The translations under genes were made by a program, and so were the position numbers. A DNA stretch of 64,000 nt from the NCBI GenBank assembly GCA_021432635.1, contig MU270016.1:1808171-1872170 (forward strand). Direction: 5' to 3'. Positions 26,740-38,827 of this stretch are shown here, piece by piece. This stretch comes from Thozetella sp. PMI_491 (lineage: Eukaryota; Ascomycota; Sordariomycetes; Chaetosphaeriales; Chaetosphaeriaceae). The notes beneath the pieces were generated by a model. The model searched no databases. It was not told the DNA's origin and worked only from the letters and a program-made list of their open reading frames with translations. Position 1 is the first letter of the stretch. Each line of letters opens with the position of its first letter.

Positions 26740-27505
26740 AGTAGAGGGGCGACTGGGTGATCCTAGCTTCGCGAGTGGCACACTGCCGGCTCTCAGTTGT
26801 GAAGCTAGCGTATACGGGCAAAAGAGGGTGTGCGATTGGTCGCACACGGAAGCATTCCATTTGAGCTCTCGAGACTCCGATTGATAGAATGAGTATGTGG
26901 ACACGTCGTTGATAGTTGTTGAAATGTTGAGCCGCACAGCCGGTTAATTTGAAGATCGACGGAGCCGGAGGTATTGTGACCGGCTTCGGCTGGTCTTGCC
27001 GGACGTTATCTTATACCCCGGAAGTTATCGTATTTACCGTCCAGCCTTCAGCGTCAAAGAGTTCCTAGAAGTGATGCACGATCAATTTTCTCTAGTTTGA
27101 AATTATGAGGAGCTATGACGATAAATTGAATTATGTCGCATTAGCCCAAGCCGCTACTCGTGTAGATGCTAGTAGCTGGTGGAAGGCTATCCTAGCTAAC
27201 AGGTTTGTTTCCCGCAAGAGGCCAAGAACTAACGACTCCACGAAACCGAAGTCCTCTTCTGCACCAAATCTCGCCCAATATAATGAATGCCGCTAGCTAG
27301 AGCACTAATAAAGTTTCCAATACCTCCAGAGTCTCATATCCCTAAGTCCAGGCGGAAGAGTTTAGCCCATTGCACATCACGTCACCCTGTCCATTCTGGG
27401 ACAAGATAAAGCCAAGAAATTAGACACATTACTGCCCTTGAGTACCCTCCAACACAGTGTGTGCGCCGCATGAGCCTACTTGCCGAAGGCTTGGGTTCTC
27501 GCTGC
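26740..27505. other. Intergenic region
   Basis: Contains the promoter of the reverse P4H-like gene at its left and the 3' end of the reverse Clr5 gene at its right. The stretch around 27000-27450 is more AT-rich. No gene is seen. Confidence 0.45.
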
Positions 27506-28984
27506 TTAGTCTAGCGAAAGCTTCTGCACTTTCTGTAGGAGACTATGGTATCTTTCCTCGAGAAGAGCCTTAGCACCGTCATCGTTTTTGGCGTATTCGC
27601 AATATTCGCGTAGTGAATCGATGGTCAAGGGGGCAAGAAGGCCGTGCCGCTCCTCGCTCTTACGAAAACGCTCATAAAGGAGCTGGTATCCCTTCTCACG
27701 AGATCCCTTACGTAACTCACGCAGCCCTAGTCTCCGCAATCTCTCCAGCTCTAAGATCCCTATGTTGACCATTGCCGCACGTTGTTGGTCGGTTTTTAAG
27801 GCCTTATTTGCTCTCTCCATCTGGCCCAGTTCCACAAGTTGTTGAATTATTCTTCCGAATGATTTGGTCTGATAAGCAGCACCCGGAATCGCCAGCATCT
27901 GTTCCAGAAGCCGAATCTGGTCCCCTTCTCTCCGGCAACCGTCCAAGCTGGAGACCAGTTCGATGCCGAGTGTGAGACATGCTCTTATATTGTTCGGCAT
28001 CAGATGCTTGTATAAAGCAGAATACCAAGTATCCGCCAGACGTGTCTGAGCCTCAGCATGGTCATGCATCGGCGTCGTGAGAAAAGCAAGAGTAATACGG
28101 GTGATAGGATGTCTCGGGCCGCGAATCACCTGGCTGAGCTCATGCACATGTCGAAGTAGCATTTGCCACATCTCTAACGTATTTCGACGTTCAAAACTAT
28201 GGCGGACGATTAATAATCGTATAAGAAATTCCGGTTCCTCAGACTCAATGTAGCCTGGAAGAAGGGCAAATGCGGCGTGAATGTATTGATATCCACCTGC
28301 TTGGACAGTGCGCTGGCACGCCGTAAGCATAAGTAGACCGGTAAAGATAATACTCAAAATGCCCTCTGTAGTCGTTTGTTTTTGTGGTTTGGTGCTGAGT
28401 AGATATCCGCCAAGGGTCGACGTGGACCATGTACCGGCCTCGAATGATCCATCAACGTATTCAGAGACAGCGCTAGTCAACCCTTCGATCGCATAGAGAG
28501 TGCTCGGGTTCCGAATGAAGCGCGACAGATAGTTGACGGACATTCGCTGCCTCGCCCTCTCTCTGCACAGGTCCTCGATCTTGCGACGACGGTATTTTTG
28601 TATTTGTTCAACAGAAAACGGCCGACCCTGGACCATCAGACTAGTGCTGGTGGTTGCATTCATTTCCTGGCGAAAGGCATCCACGGCGATCGTCTTCCGG
28701 ACATGTTTGTAGTCGAGTTTCCAGTCTTCAAGCTTCCTTACAAACATTCGGCGTCTGGGGTGATCATTAGCCACCAGCTAGACAGTAGTTGGCCGAGAAA
28801 CTCACGTTCCGACGAAGTTATGATGCGCCTTCATATACTCCATAACGTCCTTGAGGGTGCGACCCTCATCAATATACAGCATCGCAATGAGTGCCCTGTG
28901 CCTCTCCCACTCTTGTCGGGACCGCCTCGGCACTGACACATTGGCGGGAAAGTCACCGGCGAGATTATCGTGGCCGGTGGACAT
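27506..28984 (-). CDS. Clr5-domain protein
   Basis: Two exons on the reverse strand, 28984-28806 and 28754-27506, give 475 aa. The 51-bp intron is GT-AG and joins ...HNFVGT to RRMFVRKLEDWKLDYK, which completes a Clr5 domain (residues about 20-75: W-x2-HRALIAMLY, TLKDVMEYM, then F..RR.F..KL.DW). This domain is named after S. pombe Clr5, a factor in heterochromatic silencing, and is common in fungal regulatory-type proteins. The rest is helical, without recognisable ankyrin or TPR repeats, and ends in a charged region. The first ATG (28984) is used; the frame upstream opens only with TTG at 29101. A TATA box lies about 220 bp upstream and an inverted repeat lies beyond it. A role in gene regulation is inferred from the domain only. 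Confidence 0.82.
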
Positions 28985-29204
28985 GCTGGATAGCGAAAAT
29001 AGTAATATTAAAGTTTCTTCACCGGGGTGGACGATATGGTCTTCCGTAACAAATTGAATGTTGATGGTCCCTTGATGAGACAAGGCTTGTGTGGGAATCA
29101 AGCGAGACGAGAAGTTGGGCTGAGAATTGGTGGCGGGAGACGTGTGACGGGTGGGAGAGGAGAGTCGGCACTTGTTGAGACCTCGACTTGGATAGACTCT
29201 CGCG

Positions 29205-29211
29205 TTATATA
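29205..29211 (-). promoter_or_regulatory. Putative TATA box of the Clr5 gene
   Basis: TATATAA on the reverse strand, 220 bp upstream of the predicted ATG at 28984. This implies a leader of roughly 190 bp. Confidence 0.45.
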
Positions 29212-29266
29212 GTTAGAACGCGCTGTCCGCTTGGATGCGCGTTTTCCAGCGAGAGCCTCGGGCTTC

Positions 29267-29359
29267 CGAAAGTCCCTTTTGGAAACACAGACATCTGCAT
29301 CATCGAATGCATGTCTGCCTTGGATGCCTGAGTGGCTGCAGACGAAAAAGGGACTTTCG
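29267..29359. repeat. Nested inverted repeat upstream of the Clr5 gene
   Basis: A perfect 14-bp inverted repeat, CGAAAGTCCCTTTT (29267-29280) and its complement (29346-29359), encloses a second hairpin: CAGACAT at 29288-29294 with ATGTCTG at 29311-29317, plus TGCAT/ATGCA just inside. It lies about 55 bp upstream of the TATA box. It could be a regulator-binding region or a small MITE-like insertion; no target-site duplication was obvious. Confidence 0.7.
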
Positions 29360-29668
29360 ATATGTCCGCTCATTGGCTGGGATCGAAAAGCTTTGGGAAG
29401 CCGAGAAGGCTGCGCTCCCAAATTATAGTGGACAGCTGAGCGGCCGGGCTGAGTAGCAACCATTTTACGGGCCGGGACCAGCAGGCTTGGTGTGAAGGAA
29501 TGACACGGATAAGCATAGAATAACTGGGGCATTATTAAGATACGACAAGATCGAGAAGATTAAAATCGAATGTCTGCGCTTGTTTATTAGGAGAGAGCCT
29601 CATCACGTCGCGATGCTCGGCTTGGTGCGGCGAGGTTTTGGACAGCAGTACCTCTAACGCGCACGACG

Positions 29669-31015
29669 CTAATGCGCTGCTACCACCCTTTTCAACTGAT
29701 TTGAAGGGACAATGTCTTTTGTATTCTCGTAGTTGAATTTGATGTCCTTCTCTAACGTGACGGTGTCCCGGACCTTGAGCAAGATGACAGACGCAGCGAA
29801 GACGAGAGCAGCACCGAGGAGACGCTACTGGAAGAGATTCTGTTAGCTCGCTCTCTCAGAACACGGCGGGCTTCGAGAGTACGTACTCTTTCGCTGGAAA
29901 TTGCATTGTAAGGGTGAACCGTCCAGACGCCAGAAGATAGCAGCGCCGGCGCTCTGGATGCCGTTGTAGAAGCCGGTCAGGTTGGCAGCCGTTCAACCCG
30001 AGTTGCCCTGGTAGGTGTGGAAGGTGATAGAGGCGACTAACATGGGGCACAACAGGACGATCCAAGGCGACTGGGTGAGAGTTTTGAACATGTCGACAAA
30101 CTCGCTCCGCCAGCTCGGCTGCTCCATGGGGATGATCCGGCTGCCGCCTCGCGCTGTACGGTGTCGGCGTTGTCCAGAAGAGGGCTAGGATTGCGCCGAG
30201 AGTGACCTGCACGGTGAAGCAGACATATGTGCCGTCGGTGACGGAGCCGGTCTTGGAGTTGAGGTTCTCGCCCAGCCGGACCAGAGAGCCTAGGACGGCA
30301 CCCATATTGTACATGATCCAGAAGTATGAGATGTATCGGCCTTTCTTCTCTTCAGGCGAGTAGCTCATCATGATAGTGCCTTGAGCCGTCAAGAGCAGGC
30401 TGCCGCAGGCACCCAGGAATACGCCTGCGCAAGTGGTGACGCTGCGTGTTGCCTTGTGGTTAAAATGGAGAAAGGATGGGGCATAAGTGCAGCTACCCAC
30501 ATATATAGTCAGTGACTGCTTGAACCGGGGTTAGATACGCTTTATGGCCACCGGTTGAGTACCGATCACTCGAGACTGTTGATTCAAGGCTAGATTCGAA
30601 GTTGAAAGGTATTATATGACCCTAGAACACCTAGCTTAAACCACCGAGAGACATGGCAGTCTGGAAGCCAATGTCGTTGGTAATGCTGCCCGAGAAGAAA
30701 ACTACGATAACGAAGGCCGAGTACAGTGCCGTATTAGCGTCGTCCTGAGTGGCGGGTTCGAGCTGACCAGCACCACCTGGGCCGCTCAGCACGTTGAACA
30801 CATGTTGAACATACTAAGGCAGAGGAAGCAGACTGTGGATAGCATAAGAAGCTGCAAATGGGTGAAGGGGACCACAGCCCCCACCCTCCGATCCTGACGC
30901 CCTTGTACATCCACCCCGGGGGCTGGGAGACCGGATCGGCGGGCGGTGGCAACTCTAGTTCTGTCTCCGGTACCGCTTCCGCCGGCACATGTGTTTCCAT
31001 CTCGGTGGCTGACAT
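29669..31015 (-). pseudogene. Broken UNC93-like (DUF895) MFS transporter gene
   Basis: Reverse-strand segments match the UNC93-like membrane protein family in order. The N-terminus (31015, MSATEMETHVPAE) is followed by PGWMYKGVRIGGWGLWSPS. Then SGPGGAGQL and DDANTALYSAFVIVVFFSGS are found near 30700-30790 in another frame. GVFLGACGSLLLTAQGTIMM and KKGRYISYFWIMYNMGAV lie near 30300-30450. The tail DTVTLEKDIKFNYENTKDI ends at a stop at 29669. The segments lie in different frames: a short duplicated insertion (TGTTCAAC repeated) shifts the frame near 30790, two further shifts lie near 30150-30190, and a stop follows YQGNSG near 30000. Introns may explain some gaps but not all of these. Probably a dead transporter gene; sequencing error is an alternative. 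Confidence 0.7.
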
Positions 31016-31886
31016 AGCGGATAGATTCCCTTACAGAAGGTAGAAGATATCCCAGAGCTAAGTGCCAACTAGGCTTGGTATGTCGAGTGGTGCCCTGCTA
31101 AAGGCTCAGTAATTGAGGGAAGTACACGGCAGTTACGGCGGGGAGCGATGTAGGTGCGAAAGAGATCCAGGAATCCGAGCTGAAAAAATTAATGGAGTGG
31201 GCGGCGAGCTTCGCCGCGGGCACCTTATTAATGGACGGCCGAGCGACAGGTCATGGAAAGTAATGCTAAATGATGGGCCGGCCCAAGCAGAGGGGAGCTT
31301 GACTTACTACACAACAGACCTTTGATGGGAACGGACGGAGAAAGAGCTAATATTGAATGAATACTAGTTAGAGATGATGAGTCTTGCCGCTGCTGCGACT
31401 AGGGCGTCTCTCAGGGAAAGGGAGAAGCTGTGATCGTTGCCGATCTTGGCTGTGCTCTGCGACGAATCTCCACACAAGAACGGCTCGTTGTCTCTCTTGG
31501 GGCGGACCGTGACGAGGGTCTGGCTAGAAGCGGGATTAGGCAGAGGGGAGTGGTATATCCTGTGTAGCATCAGGCGTTGAACAGATCAAGGGCGTATGAC
31601 GACAGGGTAGAAGGACAAACTACCTAACGTGCTTCTGCTAGCTCACCGAAAATCACGTCACAGAAAAACTCTTTGGAGCAGGCCTATCTAGAAGGCACAT
31701 CGGGTGCCCAGTTGAAATTTGAGGAGCAGGTCTGGTAACTAGTGCTGTCTACATGCTATCTGGGCAATAGCAATGTGGATTGTCCTGAGCAGCGACCTGA
31801 ACTCCCGGCAGGCGAGAGCCGTTTTTGAGTGAAAGCTGAGCACTGGATCCACCTTGTCTAATCTGCAAACAAGCTTGATAATCCTC

Positions 31887-31924
31887 GAAGCTATGGCTTA
31901 GAAGCTATGGCTCAGAAGCTATGG
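31887..31924. repeat. 14-bp tandem repeat, about 2.7 copies
   Basis: The unit GAAGCTATGGCTTA (second copy ends CTCA) is repeated head to tail. No known element is associated with it. Confidence 0.9.
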
Positions 31925-32617
31925 ACGCAAGGTGAAGAGCCACTTACAGCATAGAATCACGCTTCGTTACCCTATCTACAGTGCCGGTAGATTGTTACTA
32001 GGCCCGCGGGCTCTTCCGCTTCTCCTGATTTCGACTTCCTTTCCTCCAAGCTGGATTTTGGAAGCCCAGGAGCTTGGTTGAGAAGAAACGTGAAATCAAT
32101 AGACACTTTCTCCGGCCCCCTGGAGTGTCTACTGGCTGGTATCCGGCCCATGCGCCAGCCACGCCGCGGGTGAGAGGCAGAAGTATGCACACACCCTTCG
32201 CCTGCTTTCATGCCATGTACCCAACAAATGCGGCCCCCAAATGCTTGGGCCAGCGGCTCTCTCGACACGATTTCTCACACGCGTGACGCCAGGCCTTAAG
32301 CGAACCCAGACTAGCTGTTCTGGACCAAAGCGCCGGAGAGACTGATTCTACCGGGCCGACTCTTTCGCAGTAGCAAATAGGCGATTGGCCTTTCAGGACA
32401 AAATCACAAGGGCGGAGAGCGCCTGGCAAGCGCGTTGGCGAGCGGTTGACAGCGTGTGGGAGGGTACTTTAGGAAGGTACGTTCACCCCCGGTCTTCGCC
32501 TCCAACACATATGGTGGCAAAAGTCCAACCTACCGAGGCTGGACTGTTTGTCAATGGGGAATGCGAGTGAGATTTGGGCTTTGATTCGGTTTGAACTTCC
32601 TAGACAAGCGGGAGGAA

Positions 32618-32650
32618 ACCCTCTTGTGATACCCTCTTGTGATACCCTCC
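32618..32650. repeat. 13-bp tandem repeat, about 2.5 copies
   Basis: The unit ACCCTCTTGTGAT occurs twice perfectly and then partly. Non-coding context. Confidence 0.9.
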
Positions 32651-34174
32651 TCTGCGTCACTCGCGAAACCTATGCCGGCCGCAATCAGCAAAAGGGAATT
32701 TTGTGCTCTCGTAATGCGGCTCGCACAGCTTCTGGCATCCAAATCGGGCATCTGAGACGAGATACGAATTAATCGATTTTGCTGGTCGGCTCTGGAGGTG
32801 TGCTATCCAATACCGGCACATCCACCTCGCTGCATCATCCACGGGACGGATGCGCAAGGCGGGCTTGAACGGCCCCCAGCCTGGCCCGCGAGAGAGCCGA
32901 GGAAGGGTCGTGCTCGCCGAATTGTCAAAAAATCCATGTGCTGTTGTTGGTGCCTCGCATCGCAACCGCGCGGGTGCAAGCGCCACAAACCACAGATTGG
33001 CCCACTGGCAGCCCATTGTGCGGCCCTTCCTCCCTGCCCGATGCAGTGCGTATGCTCCCTCCCTCTTCCGCGGCGGCGCGTAAAGGATACACGTTCTTGA
33101 ATTAGTTGTCGATGAAGGAACCGCTACCTGGCTATCGTCTGACCAACCACCTCCTGGAATGCTGTCGGCGTGGGCGTTGGTGTTACCGACACAAAAACTG
33201 TCATGGGCCGTCAACTGCCCGGAGCGTCCCAGCTCGATGCTGCGGGGAGCCCGAGCCGCGTTGTTGTTCTGCACAGCGGCCTGGACCCCCTGAGCTGACA
33301 GGGCTTTCAGTGCCGACCGCTCGAAAACTAAGCGCTGCGAGCCACGCCAGAGCGGACCTAGAAGCGCATCGTCTAGCCTCTAGGTTGAGGTAGCGCGCGA
33401 CTTCTCACCTGCGACTGATGGCGGCATTTGAGGTCTAAGCTCACGGTTGAAGCTGGCCATTTTATTGGGCTCTCCGTTCCGGTGGGCCGGTTCAGGCGAC
33501 CTAATGCGGTAATATGTACCGCCTTCTCGGAATATATCCGACTACGCCGTGGCCGCCCAGATGTGGCCTCACTATAATTAACCATCCCGGTGGCCAGGCC
33601 CAACGTTCCCCCCCGCCAGGCATCGATCGACCCAAGCCGCGGCCGCCTGCATGCGGGCCGCAGCCTGGAAGCCACTCCGACATCCTGAGTCTCGATCCGC
33701 AGCGCCAGCTGGACAGTGTCTATAGCGACAGGGCTTGCATGACCTACGCTCGCGTCGGCGGCTAACTCGCTATCACTCCTCCGCGAAACTGAGCTCAATT
33801 CGCCCGGGCTCGAAGCGATGCAGATTCTGCCTCGTCTAGGCTGGGATGGCGGGCTGCCTGTTTGCACCCGCGCAAGGAAGTGCCGCCTGGGACGTGGCTG
33901 AGACTAGGATGTCTCCAATATTTGAGCCCGCGGCCGCGGCTTGGGAGTGTGTTACCCGGATTCACATGGATGGTCATCGACCGGTACACGGAAGAGCGAA
34001 CGTAGCATCGTAGCGAATTGGGTCACCAGATTCCTAATATTGTCGCACAAGTTTGCTGACGGGGTGATGCGGAAAGCCTTTCTACCCTGGTCACGAAGAC
34101 AAAATAATGCTCTCAGCCCTCATGGACAGGGTATTGCATCTATGGGATCTCTCCTTACACTGTAGGATGAATGG

Positions 34175-35679
34175 TCACGTTTCACCAAATAGATTGGCCG
34201 CGTGCGGCTGGTGTACCTTCCTGGCCCCCAAATGCTGCGCTTCGTCGAACCACAGCAGCCCGTCGACCTGTTCCGGTAGACCTGCCGATGAGTAGCGCGA
34301 CTCCTTCTCAGCGTCCGGGCCGTAGATAATCCCAATGAAGCGCTCTGGGCGCTTCCATAGGAGCGGCGCCTACAGCTCTGAGCCGCCACGCCGTTCCCGC
34401 ATGTCCTATTCGAAGCGCAGGATCCTAGCCGCGTGAAGAAGCTGTTCATAGCCGCCGGGAGCCTCGTGCGGAGGGGTATGGTGCGCATGTTGCCGTCCCA
34501 GCGGTCTGCGGTTGCGACGCTACCTCCGTGTGAAAAACAGTCGATGATAAGCGCGGGGCGCCTGCAAACCCCTTTACAGAGTTGGCCGCGGTTGAGCTCG
34601 TCGTCCGACCAGCTCTTTATGGTCGTGGTACGCGCGTCGCCGACATGCTGCTGTGAACCCACACGACGCCTTTGGTGCCGCCCCCACGGTGCCGCAAGAT
34701 TTGTCAAAGGGGTTTGAACATATGATTGTCACGTAGGTTCCAGTACTCGCCGCAGCCGTAGTAAATGGCACTATAGTAGTGTTTGGCTTCTGGCAGCGCG
34801 GTCAGCCGGCAGTGTCTCCCTCGTGTGAGCAGCTCTTGGCCCCCAACGACGCATCTCTGACAAGCTGAGCGTTCTGCCCTACGCCGCGAAATTCGTCTCC
34901 ATTCCATGCTGCTGATGCGCATTCGAGACGCTTCTTCAGGCTCTGGCAGTATAGTCGCGGCCGCCTTCTCGTATCCTCGGAAGCCTGCGGTCAGCGTCTC
35001 GAGTCCGTATCTATGCGGATTCCTAGGTCGACTCATGAGCCCTACGTATTGGTCTCGAGCCATGCTGGTCATGTCTGGGTTGGCGCAGTTGGGATAAGCG
35101 ACGGTCGCAGCCACGAGGCCCGGAGCGGAGTACTGGCACAGGCCATAGAGGCCGACGGCATCGTGGGGGCTGGTCCCCTCGTTGCGGTCTCACAGCCACT
35201 CGACGAACTTCTGCACCTTCAAACTGCGCCAAATTAAAGTCGAAAGCGCATGAAGGTTGCCGTCCGGCCGGCGCGGATGCAGCCGGGACGGACTCGACCT
35301 TCGCGGACGAACCGAGCCCGGCACGCCACCAAAAGTAGCAATCGATGGCCTCAGCATCAGCCAGTCTGTCTCGAAAGCCACAATGTCGGACCCGTAGTGC
35401 TCGATCATGCACTTCCCCAGTTCGGCATTGGACGCGCAGAATTCGCACGCCCCGCGCGAGACATCGCCGATCAGCAGGAGCGTAGGCTATGAGCCGAAGC
35501 GGGCGAAGCGGCGCACCCAGGCATTCCCAAGTTGTGCGACGGAAAGTCGCCACTTTGGCCCGGATCAGCTTGAAGGCCCGACAGCGATCCTGCTCTTCCG
35601 CTGCTGCATGGAGATATCTAGACTCTAGACTCGGAAATAGGTCAGGAGTTTGCCAGTCACATTTATTATCACGACCCAT
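34175..35679 (-). pseudogene. Broken erythromycin-esterase family gene
   Basis: Reverse-strand segments match the erythromycin esterase-like family (EreA/EreB type, metal-independent hydrolases) in the expected order but in several frames. IEHYGSDIVAFETDW is near the start (about 35350-35410). It is followed by QKFVEWL, then by VGLYGLCQYS in another frame. AKHYYSAIYYGCGEYWNLRD and NHMF lie near 34710-34790. Then come VVWVHSSM (family WAHNSHIGDAR), DELNRGQLC, GGSVATADRWDGNMR and, near the end, IIYGPDAEKESRY and LPEQVDGLLWFDEAQHL. At least three or four frame changes are needed to follow it. Typical family length is about 430-450 aa, which fits the span. Probably an inactivated gene, possibly once acquired from bacteria; that origin is inference. 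Confidence 0.75.
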
Positions 35680-37441
35680 AGATCCTTACGACAACTCGCT
35701 AGCGGCCACTATGTGAGTTCATGTTCTCAGCTGGCGTAGAGGATTGGCAGCGGCAAGGCTAAGAGGCGATAGGTATAGCCATGTTGGTGATGACGAGAAC
35801 ATGGGCGGTCGACTCGCGCCGTTCGCGTTGTGACGGCAGCCGGACTTCAGGTCAATTCCGCTCCCTGTAAACGGATTCTTGAGACGAACAAGACAGTCGC
35901 ATACCGGGTGGTGCTACATGGTAGAGAGAGACCTGGCAGCTAGGAAAGTGAAAGCGTTGTGATATCACAGCTGGTATTCCTGGCCACGGCGTTATCGGCG
36001 GAAGCGAGGCGGTACCCACAATCCGAGCGATAGCGTTACTTCGTGCCTTTTAGCCAGTGAATAGACGCCCCGACCAATAGGTGCTCTTGACGCCACGCAC
36101 TCGCGCCTTTGGCTCCCTGTGCTTACAGTAACAAGCCAAGCAACCAACCTGAGGGAGTAGGTACGTACCTACCCACCAAAATACCTTGTCGAGCTCATCC
36201 AACTTGCCATTTTTAACACTAGGATTGGGAGATTGTTAGCGTGAGCAAGCTGGGCCCAGAGCGGCACAGCTGCAGGTGAAGTCCTTTGTACACTTGCCCA
36301 CAAATCGGATTGGCTATATGGTATTACTAGCGGCCCAAGATGTAAAGCCGGATCGCCCCATCCTCCTTCATCCAGCATGACTACGACTATACTGCGGTAT
36401 TAGTCGCCGGGGCTTCCCTGGTCTGTGGGAACTAAGCAACTACAAAGCAGTAGTGCGTAAGTACATACGAGCCTTTTCCAAGATTGGACCGTAGCTCGGC
36501 TAGGAGCGGAGAAGATGAGCGAACAGGCAGGGTTTGTTGGCCAAGGGAGAGGATTAGGAAATGAATACCGTGTCCGCTTGAAGGTGCCATGCAGTCGCTC
36601 AGGAAGGAAACCGGTCCTTATGTACGGCGTCGAGGCGGCAAGCTCCGGGTATTCACTCCCTAAATGTATGAGGAAGGGAATGCGAGGCCTCGCCGTTTCG
36701 GAGACCTCGCCGTTTCTAGAAGTCTGTAGATTGGCTGAAGTGGTCTTCCCAACTATTATCCCGTTTCGTCTAGTGTCGATCCAGGAGCGATGGCATTCCC
36801 CCGCCGCTTGATCGAGATTCCCCGAATGAGCCTCCCCGTTTATGAGCTAATCCCGCCGGAGCTCGCCATCCTGCATGGGACAAACATTTATAGTATGAGT
36901 TGTTCTTTTTGGCATGGACCGCACCCCCCCGTCGCACATCTACGTATGTATTAGTAGCATCCCTATCGTGCAGCTCCGGGGTGCCGTACCCGACCAACTG
37001 GATGGCGGGTAAGGGTTGGAACCCCCCCTACCTAGCTCCTCTCCCTTTTCTTCGCCCCCCCTATTTGCGCATCAGCTGATGATGCTGGGTTGTGGGTTCA
37101 TGCCCCGAGCCCTCTGACACGGGGTCGCGGGGGTTGGGGTTGGGCGCTCAGGGGTTGCCGCGCCCTGCAGCCCAGCAGGGAGGCCCCGCTCGCGTCTCAC
37201 CGGCCTCCAGCGTTGTTTCGGATTGCGCTAGAACACCAAACATGGGCGAGGGAGGAGGTGGTCGAGCGCGGATGGGTTGCGATCGTCCCATCTTTGCATG
37301 CCACTGTTCCAGCCCGCGCCCTGACTCATGAGGTAGCGCGGAGGGGTTTAGGAGACAAGAAAAAGCCGGCACGTCCCAACTGCGCTGGTCGAGGTAGAGG
37401 CCACTGGCAAACAAATATTCGCAGTCCCAACCCACCGCAAT
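35680..37441. other. Intergenic region
   Basis: Upstream of the forward gene at 37442. Short shadow frames only. A local 14-bp tandem (GACCTCGCCGTTTC type) occurs near 36683-36716. Pyrimidine-rich sequence around 37020-37070 may belong to the promoter of the next gene. Confidence 0.45.
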
Positions 37442-38827
37442 ATGGCGCTCAGCGTGCTCATTGGCTTCGCCGGCGTGTTCGGCGCGGCGGAGGGCATCCG
37501 TGCCTCACAGCATAGATCCAAGAGGGAGGAGCACCGGAGTAGAAAAAACAACCTGAGCGTGCACTGCCCGAAGTCGTCGGAATTCAGCGCCCGACTGGAA
37601 GGAAGACAGATCGTCCTCTCGGGCGATAAGGTACGTCCGCTCCCCCCTTTTCCCGACCTGGCCCCTCTCTAGCGGTCTCGACGCCGCCAGGTCGCATAGC
37701 CTCACCATTGGCAGCTTTACGTGGACACGGGCACGGCCCATGACGTGCCGTTCGGGCATCCTTTTGCAGGATACTACCTGGCGTATCCGGATGCGAAATA
37801 TTCGGGCCTAGTCTCGAGCATCACCGACGAGGCGCCCATCATGAACTGGATCTACGTAGACAAGGACACGTTCGAGCTCAAATTCGGGAACCGCCAGTTC
37901 GCGGAGCCGAACCTCAACGGCCCGTGGGACTGCACGCGACAGGACCGGCGGCTCACGTTTGGGGGCTGGGAGGGCTTCGTGGCCGTCCAGGAAGGGGAGT
38001 TTTGGGCCATCTACTTCGACCTCCACGGCGACAACCTCAAGACCAAGGTGGCCCCCGGCACGCCGGTGATCGAGATCGAGGTGCTCCGGACGGAACTCAG
38101 GGTCCGAAAGCCGCCACCACCGCCGCCTCCAGAAGAGACGAACCCTGAAGGGACACCGAATGGCGCCGAACAAGGGGCGAATGCGCCGGAGCCCGAGAAG
38201 GCACCGACCGCGCCAGAGCCCGAGAAGGCACCGATCACGCCAGAGCCCGAGAAGGCACAGCAGGAGGCCACGGATCAGACACCACAGCAGCACGCTATGA
38301 GCATGGAGACTGGTCAGGATACGGCCTCGGTAGCAGCAAGCCAAGCTCCTATGGACCGCACGGACGCCTGGGTCGCAACCGGATCTGGGCAAGGGAGTCG
38401 CAGGGCTAGCCGGGACGCAAGCGCCACCGAGGCTTCAATAGAGGGCAGAGCAGTGCAAGAGCCGCGCGGGAGCGACGCGATGAGCACGACAAGCGGGACG
38501 AGTTCGCGCGGGCGACGAGGCAGGCGGCCCAAGGGGGAGCAGCAAAAGCAGAAGCAGGAGCAACAGAAGCAGGCGGCGCAGAAACAGGAGGGGCAAATAC
38601 AGGAGCGGCAGCCAAAGAAACACCAGCAGGCGCCGCAATACCAACACCACCGGCAGCTGCAGCCGCAGCCGCAACGGGAGCAGGCGCGGTCACCACCCTC
38701 CCCGACGGAGTCAAGGAGCGATCCTCAAGCTCCCACGCCCACCAGGAACAGGAGAGGACCTTGGGTGGAAATCGTGGCAGACGTGGAGGAAGGCCACCAA
38801 TTACCCGACTCGCCAGACCTGGACTGA
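37442..38827 (+). CDS. Conserved fungal hypothetical protein with Gln-rich tail
   Basis: Two exons, 37442-37630 and 37715-38827, give 433 aa; the GT-AG intron joins ...LSGDK to LYVDTGTAHDVPFGH in phase 0. The N-terminus is mildly hydrophobic (MALSVLIGFAGVFGAAEG). Residues about 64-200 form a compact domain (FGHPFAGYYLAYPDAKYSGLV, MNWIYVDKDTFELKFG, GPWDCTRQDRRLTFGGWEGF) that I know as a recurrent uncharacterised domain in Sordariomycete proteins. The remainder is disordered: a poly-Pro run (KPPPPPPPEE), a 9-residue EPEKAP repeat, and a Gln/Lys-rich segment (KQKQEQQKQAAQKQEG). No catalytic motif is evident. Function unknown. Confidence 0.85.
38189..38260 (+). repeat. 27-bp coding minisatellite (EPEKAPTAP type)
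   Basis: Three head-to-tail copies of a 27-bp unit starting GAGCCCGAGAAGGCA, the last partial. They encode EPEKAPTAP, EPEKAPITP and EPEKAQ inside the hypothetical protein at 37442-38827. Length variation between strains would be expected. Confidence 0.9.

Larger units (their letters stand above)
31016..34174. other. Gene-poor region between two pseudogenes
   Basis: No supportable gene. Two short tandem repeats lie here (31887-31924 and 32618-32650, listed separately). Open frames of up to about 200 codons overlap on both strands without family motifs, so they are not called. Confidence 0.45.

Noticed and set aside
37090-37441. Open frames just upstream of the conserved hypothetical gene
   Set aside because: They overlap the presumed promoter/leader, have no motif and would not join the gene in phase.
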